The translations under genes and the position numbers were made by a program. DNA of 64,000 nt from Desulfobacteraceae bacterium UBA2245 (lineage in GTDB: Bacteria; Desulfobacterota; Desulfobacteria; Desulfobacterales; UBA2245): the NCBI GenBank assembly GCA_002347265.1, contig DDYB01000003.1:134681-198680 (forward strand). The letters run 5' to 3'. The notes below the pieces were generated by a model, which searched no databases, was not told the origin of the DNA, and saw only the letters and a program-made list of their open reading frames with translations. Numbering within the stretch: the stretch's first letter is position 1; each line of letters opens with the position of its first letter. Below are positions 9,588 to 18,297 of the stretch, one piece after another.

Positions 9588-11042
9588 TCAGATTCCCCCC
9601 AGGCAGAGATACTTGACCTCGAGGTACTCGTCGATGCCGTACCGGGAGCCTTCCCGGCCGATTCCGGATTGCTTCATTCCGCCGAAGGGCGCCACGGTCG
9701 AGGAAATCAGGCCGGTATTGATACCGACCATCCCGTATTCAAGCGCCTCGGCCGCCCGCCAGATCCTGCCGACATCCCGGCTGTAGAGATAAGCGGCCAG
9801 GCCGAATTCGGTGTCATTCGACATCCGGATCGCCTCATCATCGGTCTTGAAGCGAAAGAGCGGGGCCACCGGCCCGAAGGTCTCTTCTTGAGCAACCGCC
9901 ATTTCGGGCGTGACGTCGGCCAGTATCGTCGGCTGAAAAAAAGTGCCGCCCAGTTCATGCCGTTTGCCGCCCAGAACGATCCGCGCTCCCTTTCGAACGG
10001 CGTCGGCGATGTGCGCTTCGACCTTCTCGACCGCGCGCATGTCAATCAGAGGACCCTGCTGCGTCTCGCCTTTCAAGCCGTCTCCTACGATAAATTGAAC
10101 GACCCGCGCCATGAGCTTCGATGCAAAGGCCTCGTAGATCCTGTCCTGAATGAGAAAACGGTTGGTGCAGACGCATGTCTGTCCGGTGTTGCGATACTTG
10201 GAGGCCACGGCCCCTTCGACGGCCGCATCCAGATCCGCGTCGTCGAACACGATAAAGGGGGCGTTTCCGCCGAGTTCCAGGGAAACCTTCTTGATCGTTC
10301 CGGAGCATTGCTCCATGAGGCGCCGGCCGGTTTCGGTAGACCCGGTAAAGGAGAATTTGCGGACAATGGGGTTGCCGGTCATTTCCCGGCCGATGGCGTC
10401 GGAATCTCCGGTTACCACATTAAAGACTCCTGCCGGAATCCCCGCCCTCTCGGCCAGAACGGCCATGGCCAAGGCCGAACAGGGGGTCTGTCCGGCGGGT
10501 TTGACGATCATGGTGCACCCGGCGGCCAGAGCCGGGCCGGCCTTGCGCGTGATCATGGAGGATGGAAAGTTCCACGGTGTAATGGCGGCGCAGACGCCGA
10601 CCGGCTCCTTGACGACAACGACCCGCTTGTCTTTGGAAAACGACGGTATCGTATCGCCGTAGACCCGCTTTCCCTCTTCGGCAAACCACTCGATGAAGGA
10701 GGCGGCGTATGCGATTTCACCTCGCGATTCGGCCATCGGTTTTCCCTGTTCGGCGGTCATCAGCATGGCCAGATCCTCCTGGTTTTCCACAATCAGCTCA
10801 AACCAGCGGCGCAGCAAGGCGGAACGCTCGGCAGCCGTCCTGCCCCGCCAGGCGGGATATGCCCGGTTCGCCGCTTCGATGACGGATCGAGTCTCTTCCG
10901 CGCCAAGCCTTGGAACCGTGCCGATCACCTCGCCGGTAGCGGGATTGGTTACGTTGATTGCGGCGCCCTGCGCCCCGTCGATCCACCGGCCGTCAACGAA
11001 GCACTGGCCGCGGAGCAGGGTTTTGTCTTTCAATGCGAGCAT
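9588..11042 (-). CDS. gabD: succinate-semialdehyde dehydrogenase
   Basis: An aldehyde dehydrogenase of 484 residues, the usual GabD length. The start ATG 11042 has a perfect AGGAGG seven bases upstream. Visible motifs are ITPWNFPSSMITRKAGPALA, FTGSTETGRRLM, the catalytic glutamate region VSLELGGNAPFIV, the catalytic cysteine region NTGQTCVCTNR, and EETFGPVAPLF. It oxidises succinate semialdehyde to succinate with NAD(P). It lies alone, convergent with the phosphoesterase gene; no GABA transaminase gene is next to it. Other medium-chain aldehydes as substrates are possible. Confidence 0.9.
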   Translation of the reverse strand: MLALKDKTLLRGQCFVDGRWIDGAQGAAINVTNPATGEVIGTVPRLGAEETRSVIEAANRAYPAWRGRTAAERSALLRRWFELIVENQEDLAMLMTAEQGKPMAESRGEIAYAASFIEWFAEEGKRVYGDTIPSFSKDKRVVVVKEPVGVCAAITPWNFPSSMITRKAGPALAAGCTMIVKPAGQTPCSALAMAVLAERAGIPAGVFNVVTGDSDAIGREMTGNPIVRKFSFTGSTETGRRLMEQCSGTIKKVSLELGGNAPFIVFDDADLDAAVEGAVASKYRNTGQTCVCTNRFLIQDRIYEAFASKLMARVVQFIVGDGLKGETQQGPLIDMRAVEKVEAHIADAVRKGARIVLGGKRHELGGTFFQPTILADVTPEMAVAQEETFGPVAPLFRFKTDDEAIRMSNDTEFGLAAYLYSRDVGRIWRAAEALEYGMVGINTGLISSTVAPFGGMKQSGIGREGSRYGIDEYLEVKYLCLGGI

Positions 11043-11156
11043 AAGGATATCCTCCTGAATGTTGATGACTTTGAAATAAGTCCCGGGGGAAAGTTTTTTC
11101 GGCGCGCCGGCCGCGGTTCATGACATGATGTCCCGTGTCGAAATATTCCTGCCCGA

Positions 11157-11513
11157 TCAGGAGTTTCCATAATCCTTCCAGGCCGGAAGATTGTGTTTTT
11201 TGGCCTTCTGTTTTATCAACACAGCCGTAATCAACCCGAACAACATGCCAACCACGCAGGCGCTCGACACCATCAGTTCGATTGTGATGTCCTGTTTTCG
11301 CCACACCATGAGGTACATCAATACGCCCCAAAATACCGCGAAAAGCGAAGCCTGTGTCAGAAAAAGCGTTATGAAAGCGGAAAAAATCGGAGGGGGTATT
11401 TTGATTCCAAACATCCAGAGTATTCTGTAATGAGGCGGCGCATATGATGATTTTGAAATGCCTCTTCGGGGCAGGTCATCATACATTTTTTGTATCTTTT
11501 CTTCATGTGTCAT
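11157..11513 (-). CDS. small membrane protein, DUF6404-like
   Basis: A 118-residue protein with two predicted membrane segments (FSAFITLFLTQASLFAVFWGVLMYLMV and ELMVSSACVVGMLFGLITAVLI). The N-terminal pattern YAPPHYRILWMFGIKIPPP resembles that of DUF6404 proteins. AGGAGC lies upstream of the ATG. The function is unknown, and the family assignment is from memory of the pattern only. Confidence 0.65.
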   Translation of the reverse strand: MTHEEKIQKMYDDLPRRGISKSSYAPPHYRILWMFGIKIPPPIFSAFITLFLTQASLFAVFWGVLMYLMVWRKQDITIELMVSSACVVGMLFGLITAVLIKQKAKKHNLPAWKDYGNS

Positions 11514-11717
11514 TGAGTAAGCTCCTGATCTTTATCCTGAAATGTCGTACGCTTTCCGATTCGCAACGCCGGATATCATCGATACGGCGCGTGGAATATG
11601 ATCTTTTCTTAAGATCTTATTCCATCCGATATGTCAACAACTGACAAAAAACCAACGAGGTGCAGGGGCTGTGGAAGAGAAACAAACCGCCTGTTCAACA
11701 GGGTGTCAATCGGGCCG

Positions 11718-12203
11718 TCATGGAATTTCCTTTACCCAGTATGTCTGCTTGTGGCCTTTGTTTTCAAACTCCCGTACGAGCCTGAAAGCCTCCGTTTCCG
11801 TAAGCCGGTCCTTTAACAGAAAGACGTTTCCATGATCATCCTGCCGCCAGACCGAATATCCGGGTTCACAGGTCTCTGTTGCAGACCCTTCATGCCGGCT
11901 GTCCCGATCCGTTTCACATTCATACATAATGACAACCGCGCGCGACCTTGTGGATTGCTCGCGTAAATGCTCAATCCGGCGATATTCCTCGGAGCCGAAG
12001 CACCCGTGCATTTGCGCTTCGCTTTCGAATCGGATCAGAATCATCCGTTGAGGCTTCCAATCTCCCGACACAGGTACAATGCTGCTGGAACGAAAAATGT
12101 ATCCGCCGCCAAATTTCTGAACGATCTTGAAGGCCCTGTCGACGTACTCCTGATACTTTACGGGGTCAAGCACCTCGATTTCTGCAAGAAAAAAGACAGA
12201 CAT
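11718..12203 (-). CDS. DUF1330-like protein with extra C-terminal domain
   Basis: The first 95 residues (FFLAEIEVLDPVKYQEYVDR ... RMILIRFESEAQMHGCFGSEEY) look like the DUF1330 dimeric alpha-beta barrel. The last 45 residues (YSVWRQDDHGNVFLL ... GHKQTYWVKEI) form a second small alpha/beta segment resembling short stand-alone proteins. AAGGGAG precedes the ATG. It may be a degradative or detoxifying ferredoxin-like-fold protein; no activity can be inferred. Confidence 0.7.
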   Translation of the reverse strand: MSVFFLAEIEVLDPVKYQEYVDRAFKIVQKFGGGYIFRSSSIVPVSGDWKPQRMILIRFESEAQMHGCFGSEEYRRIEHLREQSTRSRAVVIMYECETDRDSRHEGSATETCEPGYSVWRQDDHGNVFLLKDRLTETEAFRLVREFENKGHKQTYWVKEIP

Positions 12204-12486
12204 CGTTTTCTCCCTTCAGTACGGTCCGAACTTTGAATTCGCCTCCGGTGGCAACGACATGAATCCTCTGTCAACAGCCAATGCCTCGCAGCAGCTGACG
12301 GCAGTTTTCTTGACTATATTGAAAATGCCGTTCAGGGTCAAACATTGCCGGCCGGGAAAACTAGGTTTATATTTTCCGTTGCAAAGCCGGCAACGGCATG
12401 GTTTTACAATCAGAGTGAAACCCGTGCGCGGCATGCCGGTGCGGCGCCAAATTATGAATGATGATCACAGGACAGGGTCATATTCC
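12204..12486. other. intergenic region upstream of dinB
   Basis: About 280 bp between divergent genes. It is open in the dinB frame but lacks a family-like N-terminus. No clear SOS-box palindrome of the LexA type was recognised, so SOS control of dinB cannot be claimed. Confidence 0.3.
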
Positions 12487-13671
12487 ATGCGGAAAGTGAT
12501 ATTTCTGGTCGACATGAATGCCTTTTTTATCAGTTGCGAAATGACGAGAAATCATTTTCTTGCCGGAAGACCGGCCGCGGTTGCGGGGGACCCGAAGAAG
12601 CGCACCGGCATCATACTGGCGGCAAACTATGAGGCAAGGTCATACGGGGTCAAAACCTCCATGGTGATTCATGAGGTTTTGAAGCTGTGCCCTCAAATAG
12701 TCCTGGTTCCGCCGGATCACCGCTTCTATGAAGAGAAATCTCAGGAGGTGATGGGCCTGCTGTCGCGTTACACGCCGGTTCTGGAACAAAACAGCATCGA
12801 TGAGGCCTGGCTGGACATGACGGGATGCGAGGGGCTTTTCGGTAAGCCCGCGGAGGCCGCAAAACGCATCATGGATGAAATTCGAAACCGTCTCGGTCTC
12901 TGGTGCTCGATCGGAATTGCCGAAAACAAGTTCCTGGCAAAAATGGCATCGGAAATGAAGAAGCCCCTTGGCATCACCGAACTGTGGAAACGCGATATTC
13001 CAATCAAACTCTGGCCCCTTCCGGTAAAAGAGATGTACGGCATCGGCGGCAAAACCGCTGAGAAACTCAACCGCATGGGAATACGGACGATCGGAGAACT
13101 TGCCGGGTTCGATATCAACCGTATTGTCAAAACGCTCGGGAAAAGCGGAAACGAGATCCATCAGCGCGCAAACGGAATGGACCCCTCCCCTGTTCTGGCT
13201 CACATGCCGGACGACATCAAGTCGATCGGACGCCTAAAAACGCTGCCGGAAGACATATCCGATATCGAGAAGGCAAGGACGGTTCTCATGGAGCTTGCCG
13301 ATGATGTCGGCATGAGGGCGAGACGGCTCGGCAAGAAAGGCCGCACGGTGCACATCACCCTGAAATATTCCGATTTTCAGGTGATTACAAGGCAGGCAAC
13401 CATCCCGGAGACCTGCACCACGCGGGAAATATTTCAGGCCGGCTGCGGTCTGCTGGAGCGGAACTGGAACCGGTCCCATTCGGTCAGATTGATCGGAATC
13501 AGCCTCTCGGGATTTTGTGAAGGCCCCTCTCCTGAGCAGCTGTCGCTTTTTGATTCCATGGAAGAAACGGCAAAGAACGATAAGAACGAACGAATCGAAA
13601 AGGCCATGGACAAAATCAGAGACAAACACGGCGTTGAAATCATCACCTATGCCGCATTGATTAAAAAATAG
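12487..13671 (+). CDS. dinB: DNA polymerase IV (Y-family)
   Basis: Error-prone translesion polymerase. Metal-binding residues are visible in LVDMNAFF (D9) and SIDEAWLD (D105, E106). The steric-gate region (FFISCE), thumb HhH motif (MYGIGGKTAEKLNRMGIRTIGELA) and little-finger domain follow. A canonical beta-clamp binding motif QLSLF is near residue 355, followed by a C-terminal helix. The 394-residue length from ATG 12487 is normal; an in-frame ATG at 12454 is an alternative start. Confidence 0.92.
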   Translation: MRKVIFLVDMNAFFISCEMTRNHFLAGRPAAVAGDPKKRTGIILAANYEARSYGVKTSMVIHEVLKLCPQIVLVPPDHRFYEEKSQEVMGLLSRYTPVLEQNSIDEAWLDMTGCEGLFGKPAEAAKRIMDEIRNRLGLWCSIGIAENKFLAKMASEMKKPLGITELWKRDIPIKLWPLPVKEMYGIGGKTAEKLNRMGIRTIGELAGFDINRIVKTLGKSGNEIHQRANGMDPSPVLAHMPDDIKSIGRLKTLPEDISDIEKARTVLMELADDVGMRARRLGKKGRTVHITLKYSDFQVITRQATIPETCTTREIFQAGCGLLERNWNRSHSVRLIGISLSGFCEGPSPEQLSLFDSMEETAKNDKNERIEKAMDKIRDKHGVEIITYAALIKK

Positions 13672-13754
13672 GCAGCAGGCATTTTCACATGCCAATTTCT
13701 TTGAAGAGAGCCGGGGCCGCAGGGCGGCCTCAGGCGCACTTTTTCAACAGTCTG

Positions 13755-14033
13755 CTAAAGATATCCGTAAGGCAGAAGCCTGCAGGCCTCCTGAAGCGCC
13801 TTGTAAGACAACTCCTTTAAAGGGACCGGTCGGGCCAGGAAGGTCGTTTGAATATCGAACCGGCCCAACACCGCGGCAAACATCTCATAGCACTCGTAAT
13901 CCTTCATGGGATAGGTGGCGCGAACGACAGGCTCTTCCCCTTCTGCGCAATAGAACTGTTTGTACTCGTACTCATCCTCTATGAATCCGATAAAAGCCCG
14001 GGGGCCTTCCTGCTCGATTTTCAACAGCCTCAT
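13755..14033 (-). CDS. hypothetical protein of about 92 residues
   Basis: The frame begins MRLLKIEQEGPRAFIGFIED (ATG 14033, weak AGAGG upstream; ATG 14048 is also possible) and has acidic and aromatic residues throughout. No domain was recognised. It sits directly downstream of the broken RhuM-Fic gene on the same strand and may belong to the same decayed locus or be a separate host gene. Confidence 0.5.
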   Translation of the reverse strand: MRLLKIEQEGPRAFIGFIEDEYEYKQFYCAEGEEPVVRATYPMKDYECYEMFAAVLGRFDIQTTFLARPVPLKELSYKALQEACRLLPYGYL

Positions 14034-14074
14034 TCTCGCCTCTTTCAATTCCGGGTCTGGTTCGTTGCCCGTTA

Positions 14075-14628
14075 TTATTTATTTCTGTTTAAAATGCTGA
14101 TTATCAGCCGTTTGACGGTTTCCATTTCATCGCTTTTGCTCACGGCGATGAACAAGGTCAGACTGGCCAGCGCTTCATTGCTGATGGCCATGCCCTCTCC
14201 GGCAGGGCGCAGACGGTTGTTTCGTTGCAGGAAAAGCAGGAAACACGCGGCGGCAATGCGCTTGTTGCCATCAACAAAGGCGCGGCATAGCCCTGCACCA
14301 GATAGTCTTTCAACCGCTGGGTAGCCCACTGGCGAAACTGGGTGCCGCGTTTGGATTTTACACGGTAGCCGACGGAGATGATGACATCGAGGTTGTAAAA
14401 GGCTACAGGTTTATCTGAATTTGCAATATGCATTTTTTGCATATTGCTTTTTTGTTCAAGTTCACCTTCTTTAAATACATTATTTATATGCCGGGATATG
14501 ACAGATTGGTCACGCTGAAATAACATAGTTAATTGATCTTGACTCAGCCACACCGTTTCCTGATCAAATCGCACTTCAACGGCTGTTTCGTTATCCTTGG
14601 TGGTATAAATTTCGATCTGGTTTTTCAT
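14075..14628 (-). pseudogene. RhuM-Fic protein remnant with internal deletion and frameshift
   Basis: Residues from 14628 down to about 14290 encode a normal RhuM-like N-terminus: MKNQIEIYTTKDNETAVEVR, VWLSQDQLTMLFQRDQSVIS, and FYNLDVIISVGYRVKSKRGT. Straight after QRLKDYLVQGYA the coding continues in a different frame with the tail of a Fic domain, AFVDGNKRIAAACFLLFLQR and ISNEALASLTLFIAVSKSD. A full-length protein of this type has about 330 residues, so roughly 150 residues including most of the Fic fold are missing and the two pieces are out of frame. The gene is dead. Such proteins commonly sit inside type I restriction loci, which fits the neighbours. Confidence 0.8.
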
Positions 14629-14731
14629 CTACCGCTTATCCCTCTTGATCCGCTTCAACAGCTTTTCCGCAGAACTCATGTGTCGGATAATGTACCGCAG
14701 ACGGAAGCGGTATGTAAAGAACGACAATAAA
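14629..14731 (-). pseudogene. possible 3' scrap of an hsdS specificity gene
   Basis: A short frame ending directly at the RhuM start reads ...HMSSAEKLLKRIKRDKR-stop. The ending resembles the basic EKLLxRIxxxR tails of type I specificity subunits. It is too short to be certain and could be chance; it is listed because of the restriction-system neighbours. Confidence 0.22.
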
Positions 14732-14909
14732 TTTAATGCCCTCAGGTCCGCTAAAAAAACAGAAACGCGTGAATGCCCAGGCGCACTCATGGTACTTTTT
14801 GAGGATCAGAAATACGATTCGGATTGTACCATATTTTCTTAAAACTCGTTTTTGGCATCCAAAAGTTCGATTTAAGCCTGATTTCGTGGGTCATTTTGAG
14901 CGGTACAGA

Positions 14910-15189
14910 TAGGAAGTTGTTGTTTAGGGGATTATCGAAATCCAGCACCCGCAGGCGTTCCTTCACCCGCTCACCCTTGCCGTTGCGAAAGGTGACCGGC
15001 ACCCCGTCCTTGATCAGTTCGTACTTCTCGCGGTTGGTGGCGCCATGGCCCGCGAGGCGGAAACCGCGACAATTTGACGGACGGCGTCGTCATACGCCGT
15101 GGCCGGAAGCTCGGGATTCAACTCCTCGATCTTCGTCCGCGGAGTGCGGTGGTCTGCTGGACGACGGAGTCTTCGGTGTAGAGCTTCAT
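14910..15189 (-). pseudogene. hsdR remnant (type I restriction endonuclease R subunit, N-terminus)
   Basis: Three pieces in different frames match the start of HsdR in order. MKLYTEDSVVQQTTA begins at 15189. ELNPELPATAYDDAVRQIVA follows after a missing stretch of about 40 residues. TNREKYELIKDGVPVTFRNG and VKERLRVLDFDNPLNNNFL come next after another frame change. The match stops at about 14910, so the nuclease and helicase domains are gone. The ATG overlaps the stop of the four-helix-bundle gene (TGATG), showing that hsdR once followed it in an operon. Confidence 0.8.
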
Positions 15190-15842
15190 CATTGCTCCTG
15201 ATTTCTTCGCTTTGCAGTGCGTACACGGTACAGGCGCTCCGTGAAGCCGCCCTTGGTTTCAAAATCGGCTGCCAGGCGATCGACCTGGCGGTCGAGAAAA
15301 TAGCAGGCAATATTCAGCAGCGAGAGTGCGCCGTTGGCGGCAAGGCAAGCGGGGGGCAAGGACGGACACGGACCTTCACTGTCCGGCACGGCCAAAGCAT
15401 GGTTCTGGCTGTCCGTGTCAGGCTGTGTCTGTCCTTGGCTGTCCGTGCTTTTTCTCCTCTCTTCCTCGACCCACGCCGCAAACGCTTCAAGCGATTGCGG
15501 CTTCTTTTTCTTGAAGCGCATCAGTGCGGGGTGATTTGGTTCCAACTTCGCAAACCCCCGCTGGCGCAGGAAATCCTCGTAGTCGAGCTTCAACTCCTCC
15601 AAACTGGCGCGGGCCACCTGCGTAAGCTTAAGTTCGGTCTTCTTTGAGGTGGCCGACGCCTGAGAACCTTCGGCGATATTCTGCACGCCCGACCGCGCCG
15701 CCTGCACCATCTGGTCCCGGGTGCGGCTGTATTTGTCGATATAGCGGTCGCAAAACCTCACCGTCACATCATAAACCAGTTGCGCCACCTGAAAGCTTTT
15801 CAGTTTGCGATAGCCGCCGTGTTTGGGGATCAGGTCAGACAT
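15189..15842 (-). CDS. four-helix-bundle protein with suffix domain
   Basis: ATG 15842 gives MSDLIPKHGGYRKLKSFQVA, the typical start of this family; an upstream in-frame start at 15896 is less likely. The first 115 residues form the S23/IVP-like four-helix bundle (VRFCDRYIDKYSRTRDQMVQ, ARSGVQNIAEGS, ELKLTQVARASLEELKLDYE). The C-terminal segment ACYFLDRQVDRLAADFETKG, GGFTERLYRVR is the 'suffix' domain. These proteins are often encoded within type I restriction-modification loci but have no defined role. It is apparently the only intact member of the local remnant. A low-complexity stretch (residues about 150-170) lies between the two parts. Confidence 0.8.
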   Translation of the reverse strand: MSDLIPKHGGYRKLKSFQVAQLVYDVTVRFCDRYIDKYSRTRDQMVQAARSGVQNIAEGSQASATSKKTELKLTQVARASLEELKLDYEDFLRQRGFAKLEPNHPALMRFKKKKPQSLEAFAAWVEEERRKSTDSQGQTQPDTDSQNHALAVPDSEGPCPSLPPACLAANGALSLLNIACYFLDRQVDRLAADFETKGGFTERLYRVRTAKRRNQEQ

Positions 15843-15966
15843 GCCCATTCCCTGTCTTAATCTGTTCACATAATCCACACTGTCCACCAAATTCAAAGGC
15901 CGCCTCGAACCGGTGGACGGTGTCTTCGCCGAGGGTAATTTGTGAGAGCAGGCAGTGGAGAGTCAT
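15835..15966 (-). pseudogene. Schlafen/AlbA_2 ATP-binding protein, N-terminal scrap
   Basis: A 43-codon frame from ATG 15966 reads MTLHCLLSQITLGEDTVHRF and then loses resemblance. The first 20 residues look like the start of AlbA_2 (Schlafen) ATP-binding proteins (LLSQITLGED...QFK) that accompany type I restriction loci. It overlaps the start of the four-helix gene. The identification rests on about 20 residues. Confidence 0.35.
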
Positions 15967-16388
15967 GCTTTGCCTCCCTGGGCCGAGAAACATGGTTGTA
16001 GTTTATTTTGTGTTTCGGACCAAGCGATTATATTGAAATTTCATCAGATGTATCCCGCGAATACGCATTTTAATGTCTTATTCCTGCGTTTTCAGGGTCA
16101 AAAACGGCTTGATGAATATCTTGTGGTGCTATGATAGTGCAAAGATTTTTATAGCCCATAATTTTCTTACGTCAAGGAAAAGATTTTTTGGAGGGATGAG
16201 GGCTGAAACCTGAGACCTGAGGATTGAAGGCTGAGAGATGAAACCTGAGACCTGAAACTTTGAGCTTTCAGCTTTGAGCTTCACAACGCCGCTTCCGGGT
16301 AGATGCAAATTCAAATCTATGGTAGAAAAACTATTGCATCGGAAAGCCGCGCAAGGGAGATGCGGCGCTTGAAGGAAAGGAGCTGCGA
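15967..16388. repeat. intergenic stretch with short direct repeats
   Basis: About 420 bp without a gene. A 17-bp sequence TGAAACCTGAGACCTGA occurs exactly twice (16204-16220 and 16239-16255), with a degenerate GGATTGAAGGCTGAGAGA between, and TTTGAGCTT occurs twice (16259-16267 and 16273-16281). The block 16200-16285 is a purine-rich low-complexity repeat rather than coding sequence. Confidence 0.6.
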
Positions 16389-16799
16389 ATGCGGAAAATC
16401 ATCACCGTAACCACCCGCGAACGGGAAACGCTGGTGGATATCACCGAACAGGTCAGGCAGGTTGTCGGCGCCAGCGGGATTCGCGACGGCATCGTGTCGG
16501 TTTATGTACAGGGCGCCACGGCCGCGCTGATGATTCAGGAAAACTGGGATGAGAGCGTGCAGACCGATGTGGTGAATCTGCTGAGAAAGCTCATACCTCG
16601 AGGGATCTGGCTGCATGACCAGCAGGACGGGAACGGCGACGCACATCTGAAAGCCGGTCTGGTGGGGCCGTCGGAAGCCATTCCGATCATCGACGGGAAA
16701 CTGGGGCTGTCCACCTGGCAGAATATATTTCTCTGCGAATTCGACGGACCGCGCTCGGAACGTCATGTGGTTTGCACGGTGATTCAGGCAGCTCCCTGA
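16389..16799 (+). CDS. YjbQ family protein (UPF0047)
   Basis: A 136-residue protein with the family signature: VVNLLRKLIPR, the histidine-rich DGNGDAHLKAGLVGPSEAIPI segment, and LGLSTWQNIFLCEFDGPRSER. Some members can make thiamine phosphate in vitro, but the natural role is unsettled. GAAAGGAG lies upstream of ATG 16389. Convergent with the nitroreductase gene 34 bp away. Confidence 0.9.
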   Translation: MRKIITVTTRERETLVDITEQVRQVVGASGIRDGIVSVYVQGATAALMIQENWDESVQTDVVNLLRKLIPRGIWLHDQQDGNGDAHLKAGLVGPSEAIPIIDGKLGLSTWQNIFLCEFDGPRSERHVVCTVIQAAP

Positions 16800-16833
16800 T
16801 CCGCTGCGCGCGTTTCCAGGCGCCTTTTATCCG

Positions 16834-17559
16834 TCAGGGCTTTCCGACCGCAATGATGTAAAGCGGAGATTCTTCCGAATCCAGCTTCAAAATATCGGCC
16901 GCCTCCCTGTCTGAGAATGCGCCGATCACCACCGCCCCGAGGTCCAGGGCTGTGGCCTGAAGGCATATGTTCTGCGCGACATGACCGGCTTCCATCAGCA
17001 TGTAGCGGATGCCCCGGTTGCCGTATTTTGCCGTGATTCTGCGGCCGACCCCGGTAATCATGAACGCCGCCGGAGCCTGGCGAACCGGTGCCTGACCGAG
17101 CGCGGCCCTGCAAAGATCGTCTCTTCGATCCCTTTCATCGAGGCGATCGAGCTGATGGCCCTGGCTGTTGTAACGATAAAGGCCCGCGGACACTCCTTCC
17201 ACGTTTCCGGCAAACACATAGACTTCAAGAGGATACAGCGCGCCGGCCGACGGGGCGGTTCGAAGGCCCATTGAATTCGTGATCCCCTGGGCCGCCCAGA
17301 GCAGTTGGGAAACCGAGGCCAGGGACAGGGGGTGGTTCTGAAAGCTTCTCACCGACCTGCGCATGAACAGGGCAAACTCAAGCGACATTCTTCCGTCGGT
17401 CTGCGGCGCGGGCAATTCAATCCGATCGGACTTTGGCGCGTGTTGCACGGCATCGCCCTCCTGTAAAAACATTGATCCGGTCATTCCCAGACAGACACAG
17501 AACCATAAGGCGTGCGCTTTCAAAAATCGCGGCATATGCATTCCGAACATGGCCTGCAT
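16834..17559 (-). CDS. SagB-type nitroreductase/dehydrogenase, exported or anchored
   Basis: The FMN-dependent nitroreductase fold is shown by RRSVRSFQNHPLSLASVSQL, the SagB-type segment GLRTAPSAGALYPLEVYVFA, and LMEAGHVAQNICLQATALDL. The N-terminus has a hydrophobic stretch (HALWFCVCLGMTGSMFLQE), so it may be a signal peptide or anchor; the start is uncertain among ATGs at 17559, 17550, 17541 and 17535. SagB relatives oxidise azoline rings in peptide biosynthesis, but no cyclodehydratase or precursor peptide gene is nearby, so a general oxidoreductase role is more likely. Confidence 0.8.
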   Translation of the reverse strand: MQAMFGMHMPRFLKAHALWFCVCLGMTGSMFLQEGDAVQHAPKSDRIELPAPQTDGRMSLEFALFMRRSVRSFQNHPLSLASVSQLLWAAQGITNSMGLRTAPSAGALYPLEVYVFAGNVEGVSAGLYRYNSQGHQLDRLDERDRRDDLCRAALGQAPVRQAPAAFMITGVGRRITAKYGNRGIRYMLMEAGHVAQNICLQATALDLGAVVIGAFSDREAADILKLDSEESPLYIIAVGKP

Positions 17560-17580
17560 TCCTCTGCGGACCGGAGAACC

Positions 17581-18288
17581 TCATCCGTTTGATAGAATCC
17601 CCTGCCCTTTTTTTGTCAATGCCAGACAGGCCATCATTCCGGCAAACCGGATCCGGCCTTGTTCAAACGCAGAGGATCGGGCCAGCGCTTCGAAGCTTTC
17701 GCAGGTGTAAAAGGGCTCTGCAAAGGCATGGATCCACAGAAGCGAGGCGGTCAGCCTTCCAAACTCGTGAATGACCTGTCGCTTCACCTGCGCCGGAGTA
17801 TCGCTTACAATATCGTACATCAGCGCATGCCCACCGGGCTTCAGAACGCGAAAGACCTCGTTCAGCCCCAAGACGGGATCTTTCCAGTGATGAATCGAAC
17901 CGGTGCTGGTCACCAGATCAAACGAATCGTCGGGAAAAGGCATGTGCGCCGCGTTTGCCTCGCAGACCCGGATGGCATGAACCAGCCCGGCTTTTGAGAT
18001 ATTTCTGTTTGCCAGGGACACCATGGCCGCAGAAAGGTCTATTCCGGTCAGGCGCAGGCCCGAACGTCTTTTGTGAAGCTCGATCAGCAGCCGTCCCGGA
18101 CCGGTGCCAATATCCAGAACCGATCCTTCAGCTTTGCAGAATTCAGAAATATCCCCGGCCATAATCTCGTAATAGCGTCGAAAATACCGGGTTTTGCCGG
18201 CAATGTCATACAATGCCGCGGCGATGCCGGGAATTGCCTCGGGATGAAACTTTTGAATCAGTTTTCGAACCAGCGGAAACCGGCGCAT
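17581..18288 (-). CDS. class I SAM-dependent methyltransferase
   Basis: A 235-residue protein with motif I VLDIGTGPGRLLIELHKR, the acidic ribose-binding GIDLSAAMV, a motif II region (FDLVTSTGSIHHW) and motif III (EVFRVLKPGGHALMYDIV). AAAGGAAA precedes ATG 18288. The substrate is unknown. It ends 21 bp before the nitroreductase start and lies 9 bp after the amidotransferase gene, so the three likely form an operon. Confidence 0.85.
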   Translation of the reverse strand: MRRFPLVRKLIQKFHPEAIPGIAAALYDIAGKTRYFRRYYEIMAGDISEFCKAEGSVLDIGTGPGRLLIELHKRRSGLRLTGIDLSAAMVSLANRNISKAGLVHAIRVCEANAAHMPFPDDSFDLVTSTGSIHHWKDPVLGLNEVFRVLKPGGHALMYDIVSDTPAQVKRQVIHEFGRLTASLLWIHAFAEPFYTCESFEALARSSAFEQGRIRFAGMMACLALTKKGQGILSNG

Positions 18289-18297
18289 AATTTCCTT

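Noticed and set aside
14864..14909. Sequence after the HsdR remnant (ending near LKSNFWMPKTSFKK) as a gene
   Set aside because: It resembles a sequence I associate with chance translated repeats, has no start or domain and does not continue the HsdR match.
16834..17559. A peptide-natural-product cluster around the SagB-type enzyme
   Set aside because: No cyclodehydratase, protease or precursor peptide gene is near; the neighbours are a methyltransferase and an amidotransferase without such links.
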